Source of the DNA: Tieghemiomyces parasiticus
Lineage: Eukaryota > Kickxellomycota > Dimargaritomycetes > Dimargaritales > Dimargaritaceae
Direction of reading: 5' to 3'
DNA: 22,076 nt
Assembly (NCBI GenBank): GCA_027575765.1
Contig: JANBPT010000811.1
Coordinates: 1-22,076, forward strand
The translations under genes were made by a program, and so were the position numbers. The notes beneath the pieces were generated by a model. It made no database searches. It saw only the letters and a list, made by a program, of their open reading frames with translations, and was not told the DNA's origin. Shown here piece after piece: positions 1-8,987 of the stretch. Position 1 is the first letter of the stretch. Every line of letters starts with the position of its first letter.

Positions 1-1304
1 AGGTGTTCCACCTACTTTGCAAAGCAGCCTAATCCATGGTGTAGCACTTTCAACCTTGGTAAACATAGTAAGCAGAGGTTTAGTGACCTGGTCTGTGCCA
101 AGGTGGTGCACCCTTATTTAAATATAAACATTTCACTTTTAATGCTTAAATATCCATTAGAATTTAAGACTTCTTACAGCTGCTGGATAGTTTGTGAAGT
201 GTGTCACTCTGGAAAGTAAAGTCAAGCACAAATGTAGGATCTGCAGTAGTTGCAGTTAGGACTTTGAGGATGTGGAGCCAAGGGTTAGTTAGCAGGGTGC
301 AAATGAATAGGGGCATAGGCAACTATACATGGAGAAAAGTTGGATCCCTTCAAAATCAGATCAATCATAGGTAGTGACACAAAAGAGATAGTTATCAAAC
401 AGAGTAGATTTTGCTAGTAGATAAATATAATCAATATAAACCATGGGATTGCATTGTAGGAAAATACTGCCTAACTCTAAATTAGACCCTTGGGTATAGA
501 TTATAGAAGACTGATCTGAGGAAGGTTCAAGTGTATATTGAATCCCCATCATCTAAATGCCTCTTCCACTTTAGAAGTTCTTGCCTGACCTCCCCCCGCT
601 AAGTCCTACATACTGCTCTTTACTTAAGGTATGAATGTAATTTCATAAATCTTAAAGAGGCAGAGCTTGTTTTGGAACTAAGGAACCTGTCTCAAGGCAT
701 TAAAGATAGTGCTTACAAACCATGTCTACTACTTAAATGGTTGTTATTTAGGTGACCAGTCTAATGATAAAAGCCAGCTGGCATAGCAGGCATAATGGTA
801 CATGGAACTGACCAATCAGAGACCTTGATTGCAGTTTTCAGCAATGTTGACAATAGCTCTGCCCAGTAATTCCCTGTGAAGCGTAGTTTGGCAATAGTAA
901 ATTTAATAAAGAATAGTACCCCAAGGCAGGGTTGGTAAAACACTCCCCGAGCTTAGAGGTGCTGGAGCTCAGGCTATAAATAATAATTCTGAATCCTCAA
1001 TAAAATTGTAGCCTGGCTGGCCACTCCCAGGTTTGCCATTTCGCCTATTGGCCCTTCCAGGTATGAAACATAATAAATCGAAAAGTTGTAGAACAATGGG
1101 TTGTCTAGGTCATGGGACATTTAGACCATCAGCTGGTGGGAAATCTGCCGGTGGTGCATAATTGAATTGTTTCCATTCCCAAGGCCTCAGTCTTTTACCC
1201 TGGTCCTTGTAGTCAACTCCATTTGGTATCATTGACCTTATGTAATAGAGTCGACCCTCAGGAATCTTCAGGAGCGCAAATACCTATCTGGGTTCCACAT
1301 CCCA
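1..1304. other. AT-rich stretch without a recognised gene
   Basis: I find no convincing coding region on either strand. Open frames are short, rich in hydrophobic or rare-type codons, and interrupted. The minus strand is open for about 38 codons at the very left edge (roughly 117 down to 1), so a fragment could continue outside the window, but nothing in it is recognisable. Confidence 0.5.
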
Positions 1305-1420
1305 GTTGCGACCATTTGCCGGAGTTAGCACCGTATCCCGTTAGATCTGCGAAGTTAAGGCCCAGTCAGCCGATTTAGTACTAAGGTGGGTGACCACTTG
1401 GGAATAGTCGGTGTCGCAAC
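1305..1420 (+). rRNA. 5S ribosomal RNA gene (possibly a divergent copy)
   Basis: This 116-nt segment follows the eukaryotic 5S rRNA pattern. The ends form a perfect 8-bp helix I (GTTGCGAC at 1305-1312 with GTCGCAAC at 1413-1420). The internal control region is clear (GATCTGCGAAGTTAAG, then TTAGTACTAAGGTGGGTGAC and CCACTTGGGAATA). Helix V pairs as CCGAT with GTCGG. The gene is transcribed by RNA polymerase III and its product goes into the large ribosomal subunit. A six-T run follows directly. The oddity is helix II: the segment after CCAT (TTGCCGGAG) pairs poorly with its expected partner after GTTAA (GGCCCAGTC). This may therefore be a dispersed, partly degenerate copy rather than a fully functional gene. 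It stands alone, not in an array. Confidence 0.88.
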
Positions 1421-1426
1421 TTTTTT
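1421..1426 (+). terminator. Pol III T-run terminator of the 5S gene
   Basis: Six consecutive T residues begin immediately after the last base of helix I. This is the usual RNA polymerase III termination signal. Confidence 0.8.
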
Positions 1427-1685
1427 ATATCTCTCGAAGACTACTATCCAATGTGCAATCTATACAGCCCTCAATCCCACATGCCGTGTGGTATAGTGCT
1501 ATGGGTGGAGAATATGGCAGACTGTCATTTACGGAGGTGGCCAGCAGATAAGTATTATACAGTCCTTCCAATCGTAATTATTATTATAATGGGATGTGTA
1601 GCCCAAGGGGAGGAGCAACTAGTAAGAAGACCAAGGGAGGGTCGTAAGGCAAGCAGGCCAAGTTTTGAATAAAGACAAATATTTA

Positions 1686-1922
1686 TTACACACTTAATGA
1701 GTCTAAAATTATGGGCAATTCGCCATCTATAAGTATGAGTGGGTTGGGGGATGAGGAAAAATTGTTTGGTGTAAATTTAGGCACTTGGTTCCGGCTGTGG
1801 TAGGGGTCACAAGGGAGACAAAAAGACAAGGAGGTAGTCCTGCGAGGTTTTGTAAGTGAAGGGAGGAGGGAGAGGGCCGCAGGTGGCCCTGGGGTGAGTA
1901 ACCAAGGTGGGGCGGAACCCAA
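1686..1922 (-). mobile_element. Decayed retrotransposon gag/protease-like fragment
   Basis: The minus strand is open for 78 codons with a TTG, not ATG, at its left end. Residues 34-46 read FCLPCDPYHSRNQ, close to a CCHC zinc knuckle (Cys-x2-Cys-x3-His) of retrotransposon Gag. About 20 residues later comes LILIDGELPIILDS, which resembles the strand-turn-strand entering a retropepsin active site (Asp-Ser/Thr-Gly), but the catalytic Gly position is Leu. A stop follows after two more residues. Gag knuckle followed by protease is the normal order in Ty3-type elements. No LTR, RT or integrase is visible nearby. The call rests on short motifs and could be chance. Confidence 0.25.
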
Positions 1923-2723
1923 GGGGAGGGGAGAAGATATTGGATGGTTTACTATTGTTTTATTGAGGACAGTTGGACAGGTATATATAGGAATAAGGTA
2001 TAGACTGGTCCAACTCTACAAAGTAAGCCTGGCTTGTTCCAGCTAGGTGGGGCGGCACCTAGCCCATTGGATGGTACTAACAATAAGAACTAGCACTGGG
2101 TATGAGAGCCCTAAGATAATGGAGGTCAGCCAAGAGAGGAAAACGAAAGGGAAGGCTGACTGGTGGAATATTAGCAAATAGTTGCAGCTTGTGCCTTCCA
2201 TGCCGGTTCATGGTAGAATGGAGTTCCATTGGAAGGACCATGTACTTATGGCATGGTTGGCTTGAGCGCTTTTATGCAAGTAGGGTTAGTGTTAATTGTT
2301 TTCTGCCAATGGCATGCATTATAGCACAGCCATTGGAAGACTTGGCATTTGCCAGACGACACCGGCCCTTCTCCATGAAGAGGAGAAGTTGGAATCAAGT
2401 TAAGGTGGCGGCAACCTTCAAATGCAGGAGACATACTCCCTATTTTGCAAAGGGTGTGAACAATTTGTTGATGGGAGTTAGACGTTTTCATCAGGAAGAC
2501 AGAACCGTGAAGGGAGGCAGTGTCCTTGGAATCACAGGTTTTCTGGTGGTTGCCTTGGTTAAATTATAACAAGAAGTATTAACACAGCATTAAAGAGGCA
2601 GGTGAGTAGCAAAGTTATGTCATCATTAAAGGAATACAAGATAAATATTTCATTACCTCGTCTTAGGTAGCTATGGGCATGACAGTCATCCATAGTGTGG
2701 TTGGAATAATTGGCACTTTATGA
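1923..2723. other. No recognised gene
   Basis: The longest open stretch is 126 codons on the plus strand (2189-2569). It has no recognisable motif and is overlapped by an equally open minus frame. GC content and codon use differ from the confident genes further right. I do not call it a gene. Confidence 0.45.
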
Positions 2724-3560
2724 TGGTATTGGGAACAGCAACAGCTTGCCCGGATTATCAGCACAATAATGCTATCTGACCAGTTATGTCATCCCTGTTC
2801 ATTTTCTACCTATCTTCTTCATTTCTTATGCATGTTATTTTTTTCTAATACTGCCAATCTTCCTGCTCTGTTGGATGTTGCTTCTTTGGGCAGGTTCCTC
2901 CGCGGCTATCCTTTTAGGGCTTACATTCATTAAGCATTTCCTCTTTATCAATCTGACAGCCTTGCAACTGCCATTGAATTCTGCCTTGACATTAGCTCCA
3001 CCAAAAATTGTCGTTCCTGTGTTCCCTTATAATCCAAGTGGTAGCCACTACAAAGGATGCAAGGTATCCTCCAGGTCATGCTACTCAGCAAATGACATCA
3101 GACTGTCACCAAACCCTTGCCTATCACGTTCTATTTTAGTAAGGCTTTCAGTTCTTTGGCTCATACTTTGTAGACCATTAGCCCTCAGTTTCCTTTAAGT
3201 AGCTTTAACTTATGGTAACGACTAAATATTTTAAAGAATCACCATGACCTTATTACATTAAATAGATACTCATCAGTGTGTCCAAAGGAAAATCCTAGAG
3301 AATGGAATAGAGAAAATGGCCAACCCCAAACCTGGATGCGCAACTGCAGGGGAGTTGGAGTACCTCCCTCCTGTCATTGACCACGTTTCTCCTGCTGTCC
3401 ATTGGGGTAGTACATATGAAACTCAACAGTGGGAGGGGACAAGGCAATCCTTTCTATACCTGGTGGGTGAGCCCAGCCGTAATAGCACTGTTCATCAACT
3501 CCTGTCAACCATAGCCATGGTGCCAAAGGCTGTAAATTACTATTCCGGCTTCAGCAAGAG
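2724..3560 (+). mobile_element. Decayed DIRS-like retroelement pol fragment
   Basis: Starting at 2724 the plus strand is open for 69 codons to a TAA at 2931. The same frame stays readable to about 3020 on the far side of that stop. It contains LLDVASLGRFLRGYPFRAYI, then AFPLYQSDSLATAIEF. This resembles the conserved stretch before the RT of DIRS/Ngaro-type elements (Leu-x2-Phe-Leu-x-Gly-Tyr-Pro, then Gly-Phe-x-Gly-Phe, then Asn-Leu-x-Ser-Ala). The reading then shifts frame by +1: IVVPVFPYNPSG and SRSCYSANDI match the VVPKK-PGK and LS-SVND pattern at the RT start. QQWEGTRQSFLYLV (near 3426) resembles the later WEG-YY segment. Stops and frameshifts show it is dead. No tyrosine recombinase or terminal repeats were found. 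This is motif-level inference only. Confidence 0.33.
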
Positions 3561-4005
3561 TTTTATCCAAACAAGGTTAATCCAGTATGGCAAGCTGGTC
3601 CTGGTTTATCTTTGTCATTGCTTCTCCAATATACTATTTTTCATTAAGTTGATATAATGAACTCCTAGCTCACTGTGGTGCCTATAAATCCACCAACCCA
3701 ATGACCATGACTAACAACATCACTAACACCAATTCAGCCAAGCCCACGGGATCCTTTGATTACACGTACACTTCAACACAGCTGGTCTTCTAGGTTGCAC
3801 ACACCTCCAGGCAACTACTGAAAGCCGCATATTAGCCCATTTGACCACCACCAGGGAAATAGAATGCAACCTTCCCCTCCCCAAATGCCAGCTGCGTGTC
3901 TGCCAGCTACTTTTATGTGGCGTTTGGAAGCCATGTCATCCTCTGCTCCTCATGGTTGCCCCACTATCCTATCACCTTTCAATATTCTATACGCCTTTGC
4001 CTTGA
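3561..4005. other. No recognised gene
   Basis: I see no supported coding region, RNA gene or repeat here. It lies between two retroelement-like fragments and is probably more decayed repeat DNA. Confidence 0.4.
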
Positions 4006-4188
4006 ATAGTATTATCGTGGTGTGATTTTTGCTACTTGCTGGAATGCCTCATTAAACCTCTGTCCAACCCTGACTTGCCCTCCAACTCATGGGTATTACA
4101 TCCATATTGTAGGGGTGAACTTCACTTTTTAGCTGTATTAATTGACACTGGATCTGGGGGTAGGTCTGATAAAGTGGTGGTAAGTTAA
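4006..4188 (+). mobile_element. Decayed gag/retropepsin-like fragment
   Basis: A plus-strand frame of 60 codons lacks ATG but is open from 4006 to a TAA at 4186. It begins with a Cys-rich patch (WCDFCYLLECLIK), like a damaged CCHC knuckle. Near 4108-4161 it reads YCRGELHFLAVLIDTGSGG, an excellent retropepsin entry with the intact catalytic triplet Asp-Thr-Gly (GAC at 4144). The gag-then-protease order fits a Ty3-type retrotransposon. GTAAGT overlaps the end of the frame (4180-4185), so an intron cannot be excluded. No downstream RT in this frame follows, so I treat it as a relic. A pepsin-like cellular protease is less likely because the strand before the Asp-Thr-Gly is of the retroviral type. 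Confidence 0.35.
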
Positions 4189-5190
4189 CGTCAAAAATGT
4201 AATTTTAATTATAGGATAGGGGGAAGTGTTCTCGTAGCTTTAACTGCTGTCATATTTATATATAGGTAGACAGGGAAATTGGATTATCCAATTGGTTCTT
4301 TCCGACCAGTGCTCCCGCCTAAACTAGCAACTGCTACACAGAATACCTAGCTGGTTACAGCATTGGAAAGCCGGCTGAGGGCATCCCGCTACAGCAGTAA
4401 GCAGTAGTCTCATATTCCATCTGACCAAACGCTATAACAATCTCTTGATGCTCAATTACTTATACTATTCGTTTAGTTTTATTTCGAATTTACCTTTTTC
4501 CCATAGTCAGCTATATGTGGCTGATAGTGGCCCTTGCCTTGGTCAATTTTTCGTACTTCTGGCTACACTCGTCCTTACAACCAATACTGAAGATCCCGTG
4601 AGAATTCAACTGGTTCTTTTACATCCAGCGGCAGCCCTTTCTCCACACTTGCACAAATGACAGGCCGACGAGTACCCCGGATAATTCTAAATTACTGTGC
4701 CATGTAGAGGCCCTGTAAAGTAAACCCCACCTTAAATATAAATAGTGGCTATTTGTCATAATGCCCCTGATGATGGGCTATTTGGCAAGCTCTTTCTAGC
4801 CAGCTATCAAAGAAAGCTTTAAGACTACTTTTTTGGAGCCTGGCAGGTGTTAATTGCTAGGTGTCCACTACCACATCCCGGGTACTGAACTTCTTTCTAC
4901 GCAACCGCCGTTATATACCCTTGAACAGCCGGAAATCACGATAATTTAGGGCAGAACCGTTGGATGGGCTGGCAGAAATTTGACTCCGGAGCCAGAAAAG
5001 TAGTCATGGATGACTGCGGCACAACGTAGCGGCTTACTATTGTGGTAGAGCCAGAGGGGGGGGGTAACAGCCCAAACCGCCATATCTTTTTGCTCAGGCT
5101 TCGGGCATGGGGTTCGATTGGTGCATAATGTAGTGATCGGGCGGTTTAGCGCTCAGGTATAACAGACTGCACTTGGTAAACTAAACTACC
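4189..5190. other. No recognised gene
   Basis: About 1 kb with only short, interrupted frames on both strands. A run of nine G occurs near 5055-5063. It may hold more decayed sequence of the flanking retroelement fragments, but I could not align anything in it to a known protein. Confidence 0.45.
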
Positions 5191-5495
5191 AGTATAATCT
5201 TGGATATAGCACGACCACTGCGGGTCTGGATTGAAACAGGGCCCCTATTCGAGCACCATCTCCAACTATTAGGGCCGACCAGTGAATCACAAAGGTAACC
5301 CCAAATCCTGTCACCAATGACGGAGGAGCCCTGCAGGTAGTCACTGGCCCCCATCGAACTTCACCAGGATATTGGTGGTAAACCGTACCTTTGGTGATGC
5401 TGGTTATCGGTGAGGTTGCAGATGATCTGGCGGTCGAAATAACTGCGCAACCTCGGGTCCCTACTGTATTGTTGGTAAATGGTGGCGAACGCTAA
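5191..5495 (+). mobile_element. Decayed non-LTR (LINE-like) reverse transcriptase fragment
   Basis: Two plus-strand frames together resemble the RT core of jockey/R1-type LINEs. In the first frame, SIILDIARPLRVWIETG (from 5191) looks like motif A (Leu-Asp-Ile-x2-Ala-Phe-x3-x-Trp). The frame then changes near 5290-5298. GALQVVTGP resembles the Gly-x-Pro-Gln-Gly-Ser-x-x-Gly-Pro turn of motif B. LVIGEVADDLAVEITAQ (Asp-Asp codons 5421-5426) resembles motif C. The order is right. The spacing from motif A Asp to motif C Asp-Asp is about 72 codons, shorter than usual. An in-frame TAA at 5379 and the frameshift mark it as dead. The residue before Ala-Asp-Asp is Val instead of the common aromatic. This is inference from motifs. 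Confidence 0.35.
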
Positions 5496-6776
5496 CGAGT
5501 TCTATTAGGTAGTACTTCCATAAGGGGTTAGCCTAATTTATTCTATTCCTATATCAACTATGGTCTGGTCTAATACTAAAGAGGGAAGGTATAAGCTATA
5601 AAGGTGAAGGGTAAAGGAAAAGCGGGGCTACAAGGAGGTAATCGAGTGCTACGCAATATCAAGCGAAACAAGGGGGGTGTAGGAGATAAGACGGGGGAGG
5701 GTCCCAGAGAGGCTGGGGGCCTCCGAAATTACTAATGTTCTTGATTTTTTGCGGTTTAGGTGGGAAAGGAGAACTGATAACTAATGGTGGTGCCGAATAG
5801 CAAAGATCTAGGACCAGGGACTAAAGGGAAAGCGAATCTGTGAATAAAATGGTAAAGGGGAACGGACGACAGATAGGGGCTAAAGAGGCTGACATGCAGT
5901 GGAATACGCAGTTGTGATAAAGGAATAAATGGTGACGAACTGATTATTAAAGGAGTAGTTGGTAAATTGAGTAAAGGAGCACCGTGCAGGGTAGAATGAG
6001 GAAGGAAAAAAAATGAAGGATAATAAGGGAATACAAGTCCCAGTCGATCACAGAAAAGGTACTTGAGAATTCCCGATTCCTGTTCTGATATTGCTTTATC
6101 CTTTGCACCTTTGCGAAAATAAGGCGAGAAACGATGGGCGCTTTTATGGGCGTTACACAGTCATTCTTTACCTTCGCTTTCTCTTTGACATCGTTCCATT
6201 TAACTCAACACCTGCCAGCCTGCCTGTCATGGTAGTACCGATGGGGCCCGCTGGGGTGTACAGATGTAATCGGGGGCAGTGTAGGCTCCGTTCGGGTGGT
6301 GAGGATGGGATGAGTAGATACGTGCCAAGCCGTATCTCGCCTATCTAAATGTACAGGCTTGGGGACTACCATCTCCTTCCCCTGTCCGCTCCACTCCGCC
6401 TCATAGTCACCGCCGATTTGGACCAGTATCTGTAGTAGTGAATTTGCACGGCTATTTTTAAGTACAATAGCTCGCCCATATCTGTTTAATCAGATTTGTC
6501 TCTAACTTCCATTGGAGACAATTAGTGTTGGCGGTTGGCCTCGGTTCTTCATCTTCTAATGATGTGTATATTTACGACTTTGCAGCCGTTGCCTTTGGGT
6601 TTTTCTATTTTCACTAGACGCATTTAACCCAACCAATGTAGGAACATGCGCCTCCGCCGTATTCTGGTTTACTAAAAATAATAAGTTTTGTCCATAGCTT
6701 CTGGTTTTTTTTTAGGGCCTTGTCCGCCTAAAGTTTCTATGGTTGGTGCCATGGCATTCATGGAACCGCTTTTTAG
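5496..6776. other. Gene-free; purine-rich then pyrimidine-rich tracts
   Basis: There is no supported gene. From about 5575 to 6060 the plus strand is strongly purine-rich, with many GGAA, AAAGG and GGTAAA words. From about 6330 to 6780 it is pyrimidine-rich. Frames are short and broken. Confidence 0.5.
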
Positions 6777-6965
6777 AGTAATACATTAGATACTGGGGAC
6801 TTATTGACCACAGAAGCTTCCATAATCGACCACCCCCTTGAGCTTGAGGGCTTCGGGCCTTGTGTCCGGTTGACTTCACCATTGTCCACCATCTTTGGTT
6901 CCTATCCTGTGCATTGCGATGACACGGAGGATTTTCAGTTTAACGCCTTTGATAGCATACAATGA
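6777..6965 (+). mobile_element. Decayed retropepsin-like fragment
   Basis: This plus-strand frame of 62 codons is open between a TAG (6774) and a TGA (6963). It starts SNTLDTGDLLTTEASIID, which matches the catalytic Asp-Thr-Gly of retroviral-type aspartic proteases followed by the usual x-Glu-x2-Ile segment. It ends with DFQFNAFDSI, resembling a late protease strand. There is no ATG and no neighbouring RT in frame. I take it as another piece of a dead retroelement; chance similarity is possible. Confidence 0.25.
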
Positions 6966-7699
6966 TTATTTAATAGCGCCTCCAACTTCCCGTGTAGTAA
7001 ACCCTCCACATTTTCATTATGATTTGGGTACCGTCATGTGGTAGGTGGATATTAACAGATAGCAAAGTGAGTAAAATAACTAGTACGCAAAAGGGACTGT
7101 TGGCCACTGCTGTTTATCAAGAGGTGATAAGCGAGGTACTCTAATGTAACTCGCGCGGGCCCGCAGCTAAACGGCCTGCAGCCAGGCTATTGGTGCCCTT
7201 TCACACCATGGCCCTTCGACAGAGGACGAAAACAATAAAAAGAGAGTAACGAAGTTAATAAATGGTGCCATCTTTGGTGATGCAGGTGAAGAGAGAAGCC
7301 ACCAAAAGGAGTAATAAAGGAATAGCTGGCACCACGTCCGACAAGCGAGCAGATCACTGTGGGCATTTCAGACGTGCATGCGAAAATGGCTAAACGTAGG
7401 GAAGCACAAAGTCTATGGCATGGTTGCCGGGTAGGGAGTGAATGGTCCGTTAAATCGAGAAAGAACGGCGATAAGGGGAGACATCAGGAAGGCGCAAAAC
7501 AGCGGTATAGTTTAGGTTACCGCGCGCCGTCATGATCAGCTATTTAGTCGTTGTTGACACTCGACACACGTCGCCTAGTATGAGTGATTGCATGCCCCAC
7601 CTCAGACTCTCCCTATAAGCCATGACCCCAAAAATGTGCTTAATGCCGCGGCGACCCACCTATTTCCGACATGAATTAAATATCCTTTGTAAGTGACGC

Positions 7700-7790
7700 C
7701 GTAGCCTGTAAATTCGAACGTTCCTACAGTAATGCGAGGAACAAGCTGCCAATGGAGAGGACCCTGTACGCCTACGTAAACAGTTAAGGC
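7700..7790 (-). repeat. Diverged repeat unit, copy 1
   Basis: Read on the minus strand this segment encodes QGPLHWQLVPRITV followed by a Lys-Gly about 13 residues later. Copy 2 at 8055-8140 encodes QGGLHWERVARISV with a Lys-Gly at the same spacing. The DNA is about 60 percent identical over some 40 bases by eye. The unit is unidentified. Confidence 0.35.
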
Positions 7791-8054
7791 GCGCTCCACT
7801 GTGTGTCAAACTGTGCTAATGGCTAATGCAAGGATTTCGCCGAGCCCAGAGCGGGCCAACGCACTCGGCCATATCAGAGTGACTCAGGCCTATAATAACA
7901 CTGCAGTCCACGTGTGCGGGACCCCCCTCCACTCGGTCCAGGCTGAGCCCTCCCATGGATCGATTATATATAGGGGGTTTGCAGCACGTAATGAGGTCCG
8001 CCGATAAAAATATAGCTTTGATGGCACTGTCCCTTAAGAGCTTTATTTGACTGG

Positions 8055-8140
8055 TGTACGTACCTATCTTTAACTGAGATACGGGCGACCCTCTCCCAAT
8101 GTAGGCCCCCCTGGTCAGCCGGTGTACTTAACAGCCCCGG
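8055..8140 (-). repeat. Diverged repeat unit, copy 2
   Basis: This segment pairs with copy 1 at 7700-7790, offset by about 350 bases. The peptide similarity (Gln-Gly-x-Leu-His-Trp-x2-Val-x-Arg-Ile-x-Val) is ungapped. Confidence 0.35.
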
Positions 8141-8987
8141 TCCCTTTGCAGTGTACATCGACTCGCCTGAAGCGTAGCACTTGGTCTGGTCAGGTACGAC
8201 CTCGATAGTGAGAGTTTGTAGGGCTTGACGAGGGCCGATGATTAGGCCTGGTATCGACTATACGTAGAAATGTAACATGATGGACGTCGTGAGGAGAATG
8301 GGCTCCCAGACGCATAGAAAATAATATAAGAGGGGTGAGAAGCTAGATACGAACAACCCTGCATCTAGTCGATATACAACGCATTTCTAGACTGCGCCCT
8401 ACGGTGCACGACTTTCTTAGGGGCATAATATACTGGGCTTTAACGGCGGAGACAGTGGTTTTCGTTACGCCCTAAGATGCTTAAAGTGAAGACCTGCCTA
8501 GTGGGATGGGCTCTGGCGAACTGCTTGCCCTGGCTGGTGCTAACGGTCGATTAGGGGGTCAGCCACCGGGTGGGCTTGTACCCTGGCAAATTTCGTCCGG
8601 CCAGCGGTATGCCACCCACTCACCCCTTTTTTGGATGGGCGTCATCCTCTCCTTCCCTCCCTCCCTCCCCCCAACCGATTGTGCACCCCCTGCTTTCTCC
8701 TTATTCATAACCTGGCGCCTAGTAAGATAACCTCCCTTTGAATGAGTATGAAGCTGATCCAAGCCCGTCGTTTAGTACAAAGGGAGAGTAACTAGCCACT
8801 TACCGCCATCGCCATACGGCACCCTGGCTAACTTAGATCTCTCAAAGTGACCTATTTCCATTACGTGCAGCTTATATCTTACTCTTTAGTACCTTAACCG
8901 CTCCAGAGTCCCCAATTATCTGGTAAGACATCCTCCCGTTTCAGCCACCCCTTGCGTACGTAGCCACCCACGTTGCCGTACTTACCA

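Larger units (their letters stand above)
6966..8987. other. Gene-free region upstream of the phosphatase gene
   Basis: I find no intact gene in about 2 kb. Positions 7060-7480 are purine-rich again. Two diverged related segments lie on the minus strand (see repeat entries). The last few hundred bases hold a C/T tract (8648-8670) and probably the promoter of the phosphatase gene, but I cannot point to a defined promoter element. Confidence 0.5.

Noticed and set aside
2189..2569. 126-codon plus-strand ORF as a gene
   Set aside because: It has no motif, an equally open antisense frame, and codon use unlike the confident genes.
8969..8974. CACGTT Pho4-like site before the phosphatase
   Set aside because: It lies only 14 bp before the ATG, probably in the leader, and is a weak form of the site.
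8973..8987. Five extra N-terminal codons of the alkaline phosphatase starting at TTG
   Set aside because: TTG is not a credible eukaryotic start here, a TAG lies just upstream in frame, and ATG 8988 gives a good signal-type N-terminus.
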